Counted from the first letter of the stretch, positions 19,788 through 29,283 are shown. The stretch is 64,000 nucleotides of DNA from Hyphomicrobiales bacterium (GCA_900466745.1 UBNE01000014.1:26207-90206); one strand, 5' to 3'. The notes: generated by a model from the letters alone, not told the origin. Numbers and translations: made by a program.

Positions 19788-22490
19788 TCAGCCGCGCGCC
19801 GCCTTCGGCGCCTTCTTCACCGGCGCGTCCGCCTCGGCGGAAGCCTTGGGGGCGGCCGCCTTCTTCGCCGCGGGCTTCTTGGCTGCGGGCTTCTTGGCGG
19901 CAGCTTTTTCTGCGGCCGGTTTCTTGGCCGCAGCCTTCTTCGCCGGCGCCTTGCCCTTGGCTCCGCCCTTGGTCGCGGCCTTGGCGTTGACCAGCTCGAT
20001 CGCCTGCTCGAGCGTCAGCGCGTCGGGCGATTGCGACTTCGGCAGGGTCGCGAAGATCTTGCCCCAGGCGACATAGGGTCCGTAGCGCCCGGCCTTGACC
20101 TCCAGCGCGCCGCCGTCGGGGTGTTCGCCGAGCGCCCGTCCGGGCGTCGCCGCGGCCCGGCCGCCGCGCCCGCCGCCGCTTTCCTTGGCGACGATCAGGT
20201 CGATGGCGCGATTGGCGCCGAGCTCCAGCACGTCGTCGCCCTTGTCGATATTGGCATAGGTCCGGCCATGCTGGACGTAAGGCCCGTAGCGGCCGATGCC
20301 GACGAGGATCGGCTCGCCGCTCTCGGGGTGCTTCGCCACCTCGCGCGGCAGGGAGAGCAGCGCGAGCGCCTTCTCCAGCGTCACGCTGGCCGGGCTCATG
20401 CCCTTGGGCAGGCTGGAGCGCTTCGGCTTCTCGCCTTCGCCGAGCTGGACATAGGGGCCGAAACGGCCGTCGCGCAGCGTCACTTCGAGGCCGGTCGCCG
20501 GATCGGTGCCGAGCACGCGCACGCCGGGCGTGCCCTGTCCGCCTTCCGCCGAGGCCTCGCCTTCAGCGGCGGGAATCGAGAGCGGGCGCGTATAGCGGCA
20601 TTCCGGGTAGTTCGAGCAGCCGACGAAGGCGCCGAACTTGCCGAGCTTGAGCGAAAGCTGGCCGTTGCCGCAGTTCGGGCAGATGCGCGGATCGGAACCG
20701 CCGGCCTTCTTCGGGAAGATGTAATCGCCGAGGATGCCGTTCAGCGCCTCCAGCACGTCGCCGACGCGCAGATCCTTGGTCTCGCCGATCGAGGCCTGGA
20801 ACTCCTCCCAGAACTGGCGCAGCAGCGCCTTCCAGTCGACTTCGGCGTTCGAGACGCGGTCGAGATTCTCTTCGAGGTTCGCGGTGAAGTCGAACTCGAC
20901 ATAGCGCTTGAAGAAGCTTTCGAGGAAGGCCGTGACCAGCATGCCCTTGTCCTCGGGCACGAGGCGCTTCTTCTCGATGCGGACATATTCGCGGTCGCGG
21001 AGCGTCGAGAGCGTCGCGGCATAGGTCGAGGGCCGGCCGATGCCGAGCTCCTCCATGCGCTTGACCAGGCTCGCTTCCGAGAAGCGCGGCGGCGGCTCGG
21101 TGAAATGCTGGTCGGCGGCGATGGCGCGCTTCTCCAGCCGGTCGCCCGCCTTCATCGCCGGCAGCTTCTTCGAGTCCTCGTCCTCCTCGTCGTCGCGGCT
21201 TTCCTGATAGAGCGTCAGGAAGCCGTCGAAGAGCACGACCTGTCCCGAAGCGCGCAACTCCAGGTTGCGCGCGCCGACCTTGGCCGCGATGTCGACCGTG
21301 GTGCGTTCCAGCTCGGCCGATTCCATCTGGCTCGCGATGGTGCGCTTCCAGATCAATTCGTAGAGCTTCGCCTGCTCCGGCTCGAGATGGCGCGCGACCA
21401 TCGCCGGCAGCCTTCCGAGGTCGGTCGGGCGGATGGCCTCGTGGGCCTCCTGCGCGTTCTTGGCCTTGACCGTGTATTTGCGCGGCACGTTCGGCACGTA
21501 AGCGTCGCCGAACTCCTTGCCGATGACGCGGCGCGCCGCGGCGATGGCCGAGCCGTCCATGTCGACGCCGTCGGTACGCATATAGGTGATGAGGCCGACC
21601 GTCTCGCCGCCGATGTCGACGCCCTCGTAGAGCCGCTGGGCGAGCTGCATCGTCCGCGCCGGCGCGAGGCCGAGCTTGCGCGAGGCCTCCTGTTGCAGCG
21701 TCGAGGTCTGGAAGGGCGGGTAGGGGTGGCGCTTGACCGGCTTGGCCTCGACCTGCGCGACGGCGAAGAGCGCGGTTTCCAGCGCCTCCTTGAAGGCCTT
21801 GGCCTCTTCGGCATTGCCGATGTCGAGCCGGGCGATCTTCTTGCCGTCGGCGCCGACGAGCCTCGCCTCGAAGGTCTGGCCGGATTCGGTAGCGAGCGTC
21901 GCCACCAGCGACCAGTATTCGCGCGGCCGGAACGCCTCGATCTCGCGCTCGCGGTCGCAGACCAGCCTGAGCGCGACGGACTGCACGCGGCCGGCCGAGC
22001 GGGCGCCGGGCAGCTTGCGCCAGAGCACGGGCGAGAGCGTGAAGCCGACGAGATAGTCGAGCGCCCGGCGCGCCAGATAGGCGTCGACCAGCGCCTGGTC
22101 GATGGCGCGGGGATTGGCCAGCGCCTTCTGCACGGCGTCCTTGGTGACGGCGTTGAAGGTGACGCGCTCGACGGGAATCCCCTTCAGCACCTTCTTCTGG
22201 TTCAGCGCCTCCAGCACATGCCAGGAGATCGCCTCGCCCTCGCGGTCCGGGTCGGTGGCGAGGATCAGCTTCTCGGCGCCCTTCACGGCGCGCGCGATCT
22301 CGGAGACCTGCTTGGCGCCGCGGCCCTCGATCTCCCATTTCATGGCGAAGTCGTGGTCCGGTTCGACCGAGCCGTCCTTGGCCGGCAGGTCGCGGATATG
22401 GCCGAACGAGGCGATGACCTCGTAGTCGGAGCCCAGATATTTATTGATCGTCTTGGCCTTGGCCGGCGACTCGACGACGAGGAGCTTCAT
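19788..22490 (-). CDS. topA: DNA topoisomerase I
   Basis: Type IA topoisomerase of 900 residues that relaxes negative supercoils. It has the TOPRIM start LLVVESPAKAKTINKYLGSD with DPDREGEAISWH, the catalytic tyrosine in ITYMRTDG (Y303), one C-terminal zinc ribbon (CPNCGNGQ ... CSNYPECRYTRPL) and several TopoI C-terminal repeats (RFGPYVQLGEG, RYGPYVQHGRTY, RYGPYVAWGK). The last 60 or so residues form a Lys/Ala-rich tail of AAKKPA-type repeats, probably a nonspecific DNA-binding arm. It diverges from panB across 208 bp. Confidence 0.97.
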   Translation of the reverse strand: MKLLVVESPAKAKTINKYLGSDYEVIASFGHIRDLPAKDGSVEPDHDFAMKWEIEGRGAKQVSEIARAVKGAEKLILATDPDREGEAISWHVLEALNQKKVLKGIPVERVTFNAVTKDAVQKALANPRAIDQALVDAYLARRALDYLVGFTLSPVLWRKLPGARSAGRVQSVALRLVCDREREIEAFRPREYWSLVATLATESGQTFEARLVGADGKKIARLDIGNAEEAKAFKEALETALFAVAQVEAKPVKRHPYPPFQTSTLQQEASRKLGLAPARTMQLAQRLYEGVDIGGETVGLITYMRTDGVDMDGSAIAAARRVIGKEFGDAYVPNVPRKYTVKAKNAQEAHEAIRPTDLGRLPAMVARHLEPEQAKLYELIWKRTIASQMESAELERTTVDIAAKVGARNLELRASGQVVLFDGFLTLYQESRDDEEDEDSKKLPAMKAGDRLEKRAIAADQHFTEPPPRFSEASLVKRMEELGIGRPSTYAATLSTLRDREYVRIEKKRLVPEDKGMLVTAFLESFFKRYVEFDFTANLEENLDRVSNAEVDWKALLRQFWEEFQASIGETKDLRVGDVLEALNGILGDYIFPKKAGGSDPRICPNCGNGQLSLKLGKFGAFVGCSNYPECRYTRPLSIPAAEGEASAEGGQGTPGVRVLGTDPATGLEVTLRDGRFGPYVQLGEGEKPKRSSLPKGMSPASVTLEKALALLSLPREVAKHPESGEPILVGIGRYGPYVQHGRTYANIDKGDDVLELGANRAIDLIVAKESGGGRGGRAAATPGRALGEHPDGGALEVKAGRYGPYVAWGKIFATLPKSQSPDALTLEQAIELVNAKAATKGGAKGKAPAKKAAAKKPAAEKAAAKKPAAKKPAAKKAAAPKASAEADAPVKKAPKAARG

Positions 22491-22698
22491 GATTTTCGTG
22501 TCTCGATAACAGCCCTGATCAGAGCGCGGGACCGGCCGTAGCGGACGGTTCCGCGACCCGCAAGAGCGCTGCGGTTCGGAAGTGCGCGCGAAAGTGGTTC
22601 AGCGGAGAGGCCGTGTCAAACGGCGATTGTCCTTTCGGGGCCGCGCGGAACCGTTTAGGGCCTTGCCCGTCGCGTTGCCGTCACATGGGGAGAGGGGC

Positions 22699-23517
22699 AT
22701 GTCGTCGCAAGTCCGGATCAGGCGCCTGACCGCGCTGGATATCCGCGGTCGCAAAGGGGGCGAGCCGATCGTCTCGCTGACCGCCTATACCGCGCCGCTG
22801 GCGGCGCTGGCGGACCGCCATTGCGATTTTCTGCTGGTCGGGGATTCGCTGGGCATGGTCGTGCACGGCCTCGACAGCACCGTGCCCGTCACCCTGGAGA
22901 TGATGATCCTGCACGGGCAGGCGGCGATGCGCGGGGCGCAGCGCGCGCTGATCGTCGTCGACATGCCCTTCGGCAGCTATGAGGAGAGCCCGCAGCAGGC
23001 CTTCCGCAACGCCGCCCGCATCATGCAGGAGACCGGCTGCGGCGCGGTGAAGCTGGAGGGCGGCGGGCGCATGGCCCCGACCATCCGCTTCCTGGTCGAG
23101 CGCGGCATCCCGGTGATGGCGCATGTCGGGCTGACGCCGCAGGCGGTCAACGTGCTCGGCGGCTTCAAGGCGCAGGGGCGCGAGCGTGCCGAATGGCCGG
23201 CGATCATCGCCGATGCCGAGGCGGTTGCGGCGGCCGGCGCCTTCGCCGTGGTGCTGGAGGCGGTGGCCGAGCCGCTGGCAGCCGAGATCACCGGCAGGAT
23301 CGCGGCCCCGACCATCGGCATCGGCGCCTCCGCCGCCTGCGACGGGCAGATCCTCGTGCTCGACGACATGCTCGGCCTGACCGGGCGCGTGCCGAAATTC
23401 GTCAAGCTGTTCGGAAACCTGACCGAGAACGTCGACAAGGCGGTGGCGGACTATGCCGCCGAGGTCCGCGCCCGGCGCTTCCCGGGGCCGGCGCAGGTCT
23501 ACGCGGTAAAAGACTGA
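22699..23517 (+). CDS. panB: 3-methyl-2-oxobutanoate hydroxymethyltransferase
   Basis: First committed enzyme of pantothenate synthesis. It adds a hydroxymethyl group from methylene-tetrahydrofolate to alpha-ketoisovalerate. The protein has 272 residues. Motifs are [29 protein letters not shown] (Mg2+ and substrate site), [18 protein letters not shown] and [25 protein letters not shown] stands just before the ATG at 22699, and the in-frame extension upstream shows no similarity to the family. panC is not in the window. Confidence 0.96.
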   Translation: MSSQVRIRRLTALDIRGRKGGEPIVSLTAYTAPLAALADRHCDFLLVGDSLGMVVHGLDSTVPVTLEMMILHGQAAMRGAQRALIVVDMPFGSYEESPQQAFRNAARIMQETGCGAVKLEGGGRMAPTIRFLVERGIPVMAHVGLTPQAVNVLGGFKAQGRERAEWPAIIADAEAVAAAGAFAVVLEAVAEPLAAEITGRIAAPTIGIGASAACDGQILVLDDMLGLTGRVPKFVKLFGNLTENVDKAVADYAAEVRARRFPGPAQVYAVKD

Positions 23518-23531
23518 GCTGAAAACCCGCC

Positions 23532-23696
23532 GTCATTCCGGGGCTTCGCGGAGCGAAGAGCCCGGAACCCATGAACACGACGTTTATCGCGTCAATGCAA
23601 CGCCTGTCGCGTCATCGTCGGGCGAGCATGACGGAACTGGAACAGTGTCGTGTTCATGGGTTCCAGGCTCAAGCCTTCGGCTTGCCCCGGAATGAC
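23532..23696. repeat. Palindromic repeat, family B
   Basis: Complete family B element beginning 14 bp after the panB stop. The left end is GTCATTCCGGGGCTTCG, then CCCGGAACCCATGAACACGA. The right arm is TCGTGTTCATGGGTTCCAGG, ending CCCCGGAATGAC. The two arms can pair into one long stem. The centre (about 23580-23650) is not conserved with the other copies. Confidence 0.8.
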
Positions 23697-23728
23697 GAAT
23701 GCGGTTTTCGGGCGAACGCGGCGAGCGC

Positions 23729-24865
23729 TTAGCTCTGCGCCGCCAGCAGCCGGTCGATGAAGCCCTCGGTCGCGGCGCCGTTGATCCAGCGCAGCACCGC
23801 GACGATGTCGCGCTCAGGCTCGACCCAGATCACGTTGCTGCCGGCGCCGAGCGCCGAGAAGGCGGTTTCGGGAACGCCCGGCCGCGCCGCCGGCCCGCGC
23901 GCCAGCCACCAGAGATAGCCGTAATTGCCGAGCGTGGGGGAGGGCGTCAGCGAACGCTCGATCCAGTCGCGCGAGACGAGCTGCCGCCCGTTCCACTCGC
24001 CCCGGCGCGCCATCAGCAGGCCGAAGCGGGCATGGTCGCGCGCGCCGATGAACAGCCCGCCGCCCCAATGCCCACCCCCCGGCACCGACTGGATGCGCTT
24101 GCCGTCGATCTCGACGAACGAGGTGCCGTAACCTTCCCAGCGCCAGTCCGGCGAGGCGCCGATCGGGTCCATGATCCGCTCGCGCAGCACCTCGGGCAGC
24201 GGCCGGCGGAACAGCCGGAGCAGGGCGTAGGACAGCACGTTCACCCGCACGTCGTTGTATTCGTAGAGGCTGCCGGGCTGCTTGAGCTCGCGGCGCTGGC
24301 CCTTGCGGCTATTGTCGGCGCCGGGGCCGATCTGGCGGTTGTGGTCGACCTGGTCGGACTTGCCGAACAATTCGCCCTGCCACTCGCTCGACTGCTGCAG
24401 CAGATGCCGCCAGGCGATCCTGCCGTTATGCGGCCCGGCGAAGGCCGGATCGTCGACGCTCCGACCCACGGGCTCCTCGACGTCGCGGATCAGGCGATCG
24501 TCGAAGGCGATGCCGGCGAGCACCGAGAGATAGCTCTTGGCGATCGAGAAGGTCATGTCGGTACGGGCGGTGTCGCCCCATTCGGCGACGATGCGCCCGC
24601 CCTTCAGCACGAGCCCGGCCGGGCCGCCGCGCTCGCGCACCGGGCCGACGATCTCGGTCCAGGGGCCGGTCTCGTTCCACTCGACATTCCCGACATAGCT
24701 GCCGTCCGGATAGTACAGGCTGCGCGGCCAGGGGCTTTCGTTCGCCTGCGCGAAGGCGACCGCCTCGCCGAGGCGGCCTGCGTCGAAACCGGCCTCGGCC
24801 GGCGCGATCGTCGGCCAGGCGCTCCCATGCGGAGCCGGAACATGAGCTTGGGATAGGCCGGGCAC
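23729..24865 (-). CDS. Serine hydrolase of the beta-lactamase class C/penicillin-binding family
   Basis: A 378-residue protein with the SxxK motif SIAK (S107, K110) and a Y-x-N candidate in YEYNDVRVN. Downstream, HWGGGLFIGARDHARFG is typical of beta-lactamase-fold esterases and peptidases. No signal peptide is visible, so it may be cytoplasmic and an esterase rather than a resistance enzyme. The start is a GTG at 24865 preceded by AAAGGA. A later start is possible. It diverges from the MarR/efflux pair, and a palindrome lies in the shared region. Confidence 0.8.
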   Translation of the reverse strand: MPGLSQAHVPAPHGSAWPTIAPAEAGFDAGRLGEAVAFAQANESPWPRSLYYPDGSYVGNVEWNETGPWTEIVGPVRERGGPAGLVLKGGRIVAEWGDTARTDMTFSIAKSYLSVLAGIAFDDRLIRDVEEPVGRSVDDPAFAGPHNGRIAWRHLLQQSSEWQGELFGKSDQVDHNRQIGPGADNSRKGQRRELKQPGSLYEYNDVRVNVLSYALLRLFRRPLPEVLRERIMDPIGASPDWRWEGYGTSFVEIDGKRIQSVPGGGHWGGGLFIGARDHARFGLLMARRGEWNGRQLVSRDWIERSLTPSPTLGNYGYLWWLARGPAARPGVPETAFSALGAGSNVIWVEPERDIVAVLRWINGAATEGFIDRLLAAQS

Positions 24866-24993
24866 GCTGTGATCCTTTCGAGGCAGGCAGATAGCGGTTT
24901 CGCCGAAAGCGCCGGGCGGCGCAAGGAAGCGCCATGGCTCCCTGCGCGAGCAGCGGGACCGTCATGCCGGCGCTGCGCTTCAAAATAGATGTA

Positions 24994-25016
24994 GATGCAA
25001 TTATTGTTATTGCATC
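24994..25016. promoter_or_regulatory. Palindromic operator candidate before MarR/efflux pair
   Basis: GATGCAAT and ATTGCATC form a perfect inverted repeat around a 7-nt AT spacer, 13 bp before the MarR start codon. Strikingly AT-rich within GC-rich DNA, it probably overlaps the promoter. MarR proteins commonly repress their own operon through such sites, so this is a good candidate for autoregulation. Confidence 0.6.
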
Positions 25017-25029
25017 GAAAAGAGGGCGC

Positions 25030-25485
25030 ATGGCTTCCGAAACAGCGAGGGAGATGATCGGCCGCACCGTCGCGCGTGCCGGCCGGCTGCTGCGGCGGGC
25101 GGTTGATCTCCGCTTGCAGGCGTTTGGCCTGACCGAAGCGACGTGGTTGCCGCTGCTGCATCTGTCGCGTGCGGCTGAGCCGATGCGCCAGAAGGATTTG
25201 GCCGCCTCGCTCAATCTCGACGGCTCGACTGTCGCCCGCCTGCTCGACGCTCTGCAGGCCGCGGCGCTGATCGAACGCCGCGAGGACGAGGCGGATCGCC
25301 GGGCCAAGACGATCCATCTGACCCCCGAGGCGGAAGACCTCGTCGCGCAGGTCGAGGCGATTTCGCGCGAGGTCCGGCTCGCCGCCATCCAAGGCATTCC
25401 CGATGAGGATATCGCGTGCACGGCGGCGGTCCTGGAGCGGATCTGCGCCGCGCTCACCACTCTTCCCGACAGAGATAACGCATGA
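25030..25485 (+). CDS. MarR-family regulator of the adjacent efflux gene
   Basis: Winged-helix MarR protein of 151 residues. Recognition region: MRQKDLAASLNLDGSTVARLL. Wing: IERREDEADRRAKTIHLT. The start at MASETAREM follows GAGGGCGC and keeps the palindrome at 24994 outside the gene. A longer in-frame version would run through the operator. Its stop overlaps the start of the MFS drug-efflux gene (ATGA), the common arrangement of a repressor with the pump it controls. The inducing ligand is unknown. Confidence 0.88.
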   Translation: MASETAREMIGRTVARAGRLLRRAVDLRLQAFGLTEATWLPLLHLSRAAEPMRQKDLAASLNLDGSTVARLLDALQAAALIERREDEADRRAKTIHLTPEAEDLVAQVEAISREVRLAAIQGIPDEDIACTAAVLERICAALTTLPDRDNA

Positions 25486-26726
25486 CGATGACGACCGACA
25501 TATCTCCCCTGCGGGCCGCGATGGCGCGGCCCGCGCCGCTCTGGCTGCTGGCGCTGATCACCTTCAGCGGCACGCTCGCCATGCATGTCTTCGTGCCGGC
25601 CCTGCCGCTGGCGGCGCGCGATCTCGGCGCGAACGCCGGCTCGCTCCAGCTCACCATCAGCTTCTACATCCTCGGCCTCGCCTTCGGGCAGCTCTTCTAC
25701 GGGCCGATCTCGGACCGCTTCGGCCGCCGCCCGGTCCTGATGGTTGGGCTCACGCTCTACACGCTCACCAGCATCGCCGCGGCGCTGACGCCGAGCGCGG
25801 AAGCCCTGATCGCCACGCGGCTGCTGCAGGCGCTGGGCGGCTGCGCCGGGCTCGTCCTCGGCCGGGCGATCGTGCGCGACGGCTCGGGCATGGCCGATTC
25901 GACCCGCCGGCTCGCCACCATGAACCTGATCGTCATCCTCGGGCCGGGCGTCGCGCCGCTGATCGGCACGGCCGTGTCGGAGACGCTCGGCTGGCGTGCG
26001 ATCTTCGTCGGCCTCGCCGCGATGGGCGTCGCCAACCTGCTGCTGACCTGGCGCGTGCTGCCGGAAACGGCGCAGCCGGGCGCCGGCGTCGATTTCCGCT
26101 CGGTGCTGCGCGGCTATCGCCGCCTGCTGCGCTCGCCGGCCTTCCTCGGCTATGCCGTCGGCGGCAGCCTCGCCACCACGCCGATGTACGCCTTCATCAG
26201 CGCTGCGCCCTTCATCTTCACCAAGGATCTTGGCCGCCCGGCGCATGAGGTCGGTACCTATCTCGCCTTTGTCGTGGCCGGCGTCTGGCTCGGCAATCTC
26301 GGCTCCAGCCGCCTCGTCGGCCGCGTCCGCGTCGGCAGGCTCCTCATCGGCGGCAGCGCGCTCGGCCTCCTCGGCGCGCTGATCCTGCTGGCGGGCGCGG
26401 CGTCGGGCCATCTGAGCGTCGCCTCCGTCCTCGCCGGCGCCATGCTCTTCACCCTCGGGGCGGGCGTGGCCAGCGCCCCGGCGCTCGCCGAGGCGATGAG
26501 CGTCGATCCGCATCTGGCGGGCTCGGCCTCCGGCTTCTACGGCTTCATCCAGATGGCGATCGGCGCCTTCGCGACCTCGCTGGCGGGGCTGGGCGGCGTG
26601 CCGGCGCTCGGATCGGGGCTCGTGCTCACCGTCGCGGCGCTGGGCGCCCAGCTCTGCTTCGCGCTCGCCCTGCGCGCGAGCCGCCGCGCCGCCGTCCAGC
26701 GTCTCGCCGCGCTGCCGGAAGAGTGA
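25482..26726 (+). CDS. Bcr/CflA-type MFS drug efflux transporter
   Basis: A 414-residue inner-membrane facilitator with 12 predicted helices. Motif A of the drug:H+ antiporters is in GPISDRFGRRPVLMVG. The N-terminal half (LAMHVFVPALPLAARDL, SFYILGLAFGQLFYG) follows the Bcr/CflA pattern, a family that exports bicyclomycin, chloramphenicol or other toxic compounds. It is translationally coupled to the upstream MarR gene. The substrate cannot be deduced. Confidence 0.88.
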   Translation: MTMTTDISPLRAAMARPAPLWLLALITFSGTLAMHVFVPALPLAARDLGANAGSLQLTISFYILGLAFGQLFYGPISDRFGRRPVLMVGLTLYTLTSIAAALTPSAEALIATRLLQALGGCAGLVLGRAIVRDGSGMADSTRRLATMNLIVILGPGVAPLIGTAVSETLGWRAIFVGLAAMGVANLLLTWRVLPETAQPGAGVDFRSVLRGYRRLLRSPAFLGYAVGGSLATTPMYAFISAAPFIFTKDLGRPAHEVGTYLAFVVAGVWLGNLGSSRLVGRVRVGRLLIGGSALGLLGALILLAGAASGHLSVASVLAGAMLFTLGAGVASAPALAEAMSVDPHLAGSASGFYGFIQMAIGAFATSLAGLGGVPALGSGLVLTVAALGAQLCFALALRASRRAAVQRLAALPEE

Positions 26727-26799
26727 GGCCCGACCGCGCGGTTTCGTGATGCCCGAGCCTTGCGCCCCGCCCGACTCGGGCCTATGAACCCGGCTTCAA

Positions 26800-27744
26800 A
26801 TGACATCGCCAGCGCCGCTCTATCCGCACCGCCACCTGCTCGGCATCGAGGGGCTGTCCCATCTCGACATCGAGGGGCTGTTGGACCGGGCGGAGGATTA
26901 TGTCGCGCTCTCCCGCCAGGTCGAGAAGAAGGCGGCGACCCTGCGCGGCCGCACCCAGATCAACCTGTTCTTCGAGCCCTCGACCCGGACGCAGGCCTCC
27001 TTCGAGCTTGCGGGCAAGCGCCTCGGCGCCGATGTGATGAACATGTCGGTCGCCTCTTCCTCGGTGAAGAAGGGCGAGACGCTGATCGACACCGCCGCGA
27101 CGCTCAACGCGATGCGGCCCGACATCATCGTCGTGCGTCATCACGCCGCCGGCGCGGTCAACCTGCTCGCCCGCAAGGTGAGCTGCTCGGTGGTCAATGC
27201 CGGCGACGGCGCCCATGAGCACCCGACGCAGGCCCTGCTCGACGCGCTGACGATCCGCCGCAACAAGGGCCGCATCCAGGGGCTGACGGTGGCGATCTGC
27301 GGCGACATCCTGCATTCGCGCGTCGCCCGCTCCAATATCATCCTGCTGAATGCGCTCGGCGCGAAGGTCAGGCTGATCGCGCCCTCGACGCTGATGCCGC
27401 CGGGCATCGAGCGCATGGGCGTCGCGCTCTTCACCGACATGAACAAAGGGCTCGAAGGCGCCGACATCGTGATGATGCTGCGCCTCCAGCTCGAGCGCAT
27501 GCATGGCGCCTTCGTGCCGTCCTCGAAGGAGTATTTCCGCTATTACGGGCTCGACCGCGAGAAGCTGGAGCGCGCCCAGCCCGATGCGCTGGTGATGCAT
27601 CCGGGGCCGATGAATCGCGGCGTCGAGATCTCTTCGGAGGTGGCCGACGGCGCCCAGTCCCTGATCCGCGAGCAGGTCGAGATGGGCGTCGCGGTCCGCA
27701 TGGCGGTGCTGGACGCGCTCGCGCAGCACCTGCCGAATGTCTGA
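26800..27744 (+). CDS. pyrB: Aspartate carbamoyltransferase catalytic subunit
   Basis: Second step of pyrimidine synthesis: carbamoyl phosphate plus aspartate give carbamoyl-aspartate. The protein has 314 residues. The carbamoyl-phosphate motif STRT is at 61-64 within [13 protein letters not shown], with [13 protein letters not shown] and [11 protein letters not shown] further on. No pyrI regulatory subunit gene is present. The downstream pyrC-like gene lacks metal ligands, and in some bacteria such a pseudo-dihydroorotase forms a complex with PyrB. The start is an ATG with a poor ribosome site. Confidence 0.96.
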   Translation: MTSPAPLYPHRHLLGIEGLSHLDIEGLLDRAEDYVALSRQVEKKAATLRGRTQINLFFEPSTRTQASFELAGKRLGADVMNMSVASSSVKKGETLIDTAATLNAMRPDIIVVRHHAAGAVNLLARKVSCSVVNAGDGAHEHPTQALLDALTIRRNKGRIQGLTVAICGDILHSRVARSNIILLNALGAKVRLIAPSTLMPPGIERMGVALFTDMNKGLEGADIVMMLRLQLERMHGAFVPSSKEYFRYYGLDREKLERAQPDALVMHPGPMNRGVEISSEVADGAQSLIREQVEMGVAVRMAVLDALAQHLPNV

Positions 27745-27749
27745 GGTCG

Positions 27750-27989
27750 ATGGCGGCCCCGCGCAACCGGCTGCTCGGAGCGTTGCGACGGGCGCGGTTC
27801 GTCCTGCTGGGGCTCTATCTCGTCGTGGCGGCCGGCTATCTCTGGGCCGATCCGCGCGCCGGCTGGACCTGGTTCATCGTCGTCGCCGGCGGCTCGCTCT
27901 GCTGTCTGCTCTGGTGGCTCGTCGCCCGCCAAAACTTCGTCTTCACGCGCCGTCCGGATGCTGACGGCAATGGAACCGGTCATGGCTGA
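27750..27989 (+). CDS. Small two-helix membrane protein between pyrB and pyrC
   Basis: A 79-residue hypothetical protein with a basic N terminus (RNRLLGALRRAR) and two predicted transmembrane helices (FVLLGLYLVVAAGYLW and WTWFIVVAGGSLCCLLWWLV). It starts 5 bp after the pyrB stop with GAGG just upstream, and its end overlaps the pyrC-like start by 8 bp. It therefore looks like a translated operon member. I recognise no family. Confidence 0.6.
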   Translation: MAAPRNRLLGALRRARFVLLGLYLVVAAGYLWADPRAGWTWFIVVAGGSLCCLLWWLVARQNFVFTRRPDADGNGTGHG

Positions 27990-29283
27990 AACGCAGGATA
28001 TCGCCATCGTCAACGCCCGCCTGGTCGACCCGGCGACGGGGCGCGAGGGCGCGGGTGCGGTGCTGCTGCGCGACGGCGCGATCGCGGCCGTCGAATGGGG
28101 CGGGGCGCCCGCGACGGGCGAGGGCGTCCGGCGGCTCGACGCCAAGGGGCTGGTGCTCGCCCCGGGCCTGATCGATCTGCGCGCCTTTCTGGGCGAGCCC
28201 GGCGCGGAGTTCCGCGAGACGCTCGGCACCGGCTCGCATGCGGCGGCGGCCGGCGGCGTCACCACCATCGTCTGCCGGCCCGACACCGACCCGCCGATCG
28301 ACGATCCGGCCATCATCGACTTCCTCAAGCGCCGCGCCCGCGACAAGGCGATCGTCAACGTGCTGCCCTCCGCCGCCCTGACCAAGGGGCTCGAAGGCCG
28401 GGAGATCACCGAATTCGGCCTGCTGCTGGAGGCCGGGGCGGTCGCCTTCGGCGATGGCGCCAGGGGCCTGCGCAACCCGCAGGTGATGCGCCGCGCCATG
28501 ATCTATGCCGGCAATTTCGACGCCCTCATCATGAACCATGTCGAGGATCCGGAGCTGCGCGGCTCCGGCGTGATGAACGAGGGCGAGTTCGCCAGCCGCA
28601 AGGGTCTGCCGGGCATCCCGGCCGAGGCCGAGACCGTGATGCTGGAGCGCGACCTGCGCCTCGCCCGCGCCACCGGCGCCCGCTACCATGCCGCGATGAT
28701 CTCCTGCGCGGACTCGGTCGAGCTGATGCGCCGCGCCAGGCAGGACGGGCTGCGCGTCACCTGCGGCGTCTCGATCAACAATCTCACCCTCAACGAGAAC
28801 GACGTCGGCGACTACCGCACCTTCTGCAAGGTCTCGCCGCCGCTGCGCAGCGAGGATGAGCGCCTTGCGATGATCGCGGCGCTGGCCGAGGGCGTGATCG
28901 ACGTCATCGTCTCCGACCACGACCCGCAGGACGTCGAGACCAAGCGCCAGCCCTTCGCCGAGGCTGCCGATGGTGCGCTCGGCATCGAGACCATGCTGCC
29001 GGCGGCGCTGCGGCTGGTGCAGGCCGGCCAGCTCGGACTGCCGCAACTGCTGGCGGCGCTATCGACCAGGCCGGCCGGGCTGCTCGGGCTCGCCGGCGGG
29101 CGGCTTGCAGCCGGAGCGCCGGCCGATCTCATTCTGCTCGATCCTGATGCGCCCTTCGTCGTCGACAAGCGCAAGCTGAAATCCCGCGCCAAGAACTCGC
29201 CCTTCGACGAGGCCCGCCTGCAGGGCATCGTCCAGACAACATTCGTCGGCGGCCGGGTGGTCTACGAGGCCGAGGCGGGCTGA
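27982..29283 (+). CDS. pyrC: Dihydroorotase-like protein lacking metal ligands (PyrC-like)
   Basis: Amidohydrolase of 433 residues related to dihydroorotase, which closes carbamoyl-aspartate to dihydroorotate. The active-site strand reads PGLIDLRAFLGEPG. The two zinc histidines of D-x-H-x-H-L-R-E-P-G are R67 and F69, and the substrate arginine is G71. Other positions remain (NHVEDP, SDHDPQDVETK). The loss suggests a noncatalytic pseudo-dihydroorotase that pairs with the upstream PyrB. A true dihydroorotase would then have to be encoded elsewhere. The start at MAETQDIAIV is preferred, but an ATG 12 bp earlier is possible. Confidence 0.88.
   Translation: MAETQDIAIVNARLVDPATGREGAGAVLLRDGAIAAVEWGGAPATGEGVRRLDAKGLVLAPGLIDLRAFLGEPGAEFRETLGTGSHAAAAGGVTTIVCRPDTDPPIDDPAIIDFLKRRARDKAIVNVLPSAALTKGLEGREITEFGLLLEAGAVAFGDGARGLRNPQVMRRAMIYAGNFDALIMNHVEDPELRGSGVMNEGEFASRKGLPGIPAEAETVMLERDLRLARATGARYHAAMISCADSVELMRRARQDGLRVTCGVSINNLTLNENDVGDYRTFCKVSPPLRSEDERLAMIAALAEGVIDVIVSDHDPQDVETKRQPFAEAADGALGIETMLPAALRLVQAGQLGLPQLLAALSTRPAGLLGLAGGRLAAGAPADLILLDPDAPFVVDKRKLKSRAKNSPFDEARLQGIVQTTFVGGRVVYEAEAG

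Noticed and set aside
20031..22541. 836-residue plus-strand frame opposite topA
   Set aside because: Shadow frame of a well-identified gene.
24426..26513. 695-residue minus-strand frame opposite the MarR and drug-pump genes
   Set aside because: Crosses the promoter and two good genes, with no motif.
27737..27964. Alternative 75-residue frame after pyrB
   Set aside because: Arg-rich shadow; the frame starting at 27750 encodes two membrane helices and has the better start.
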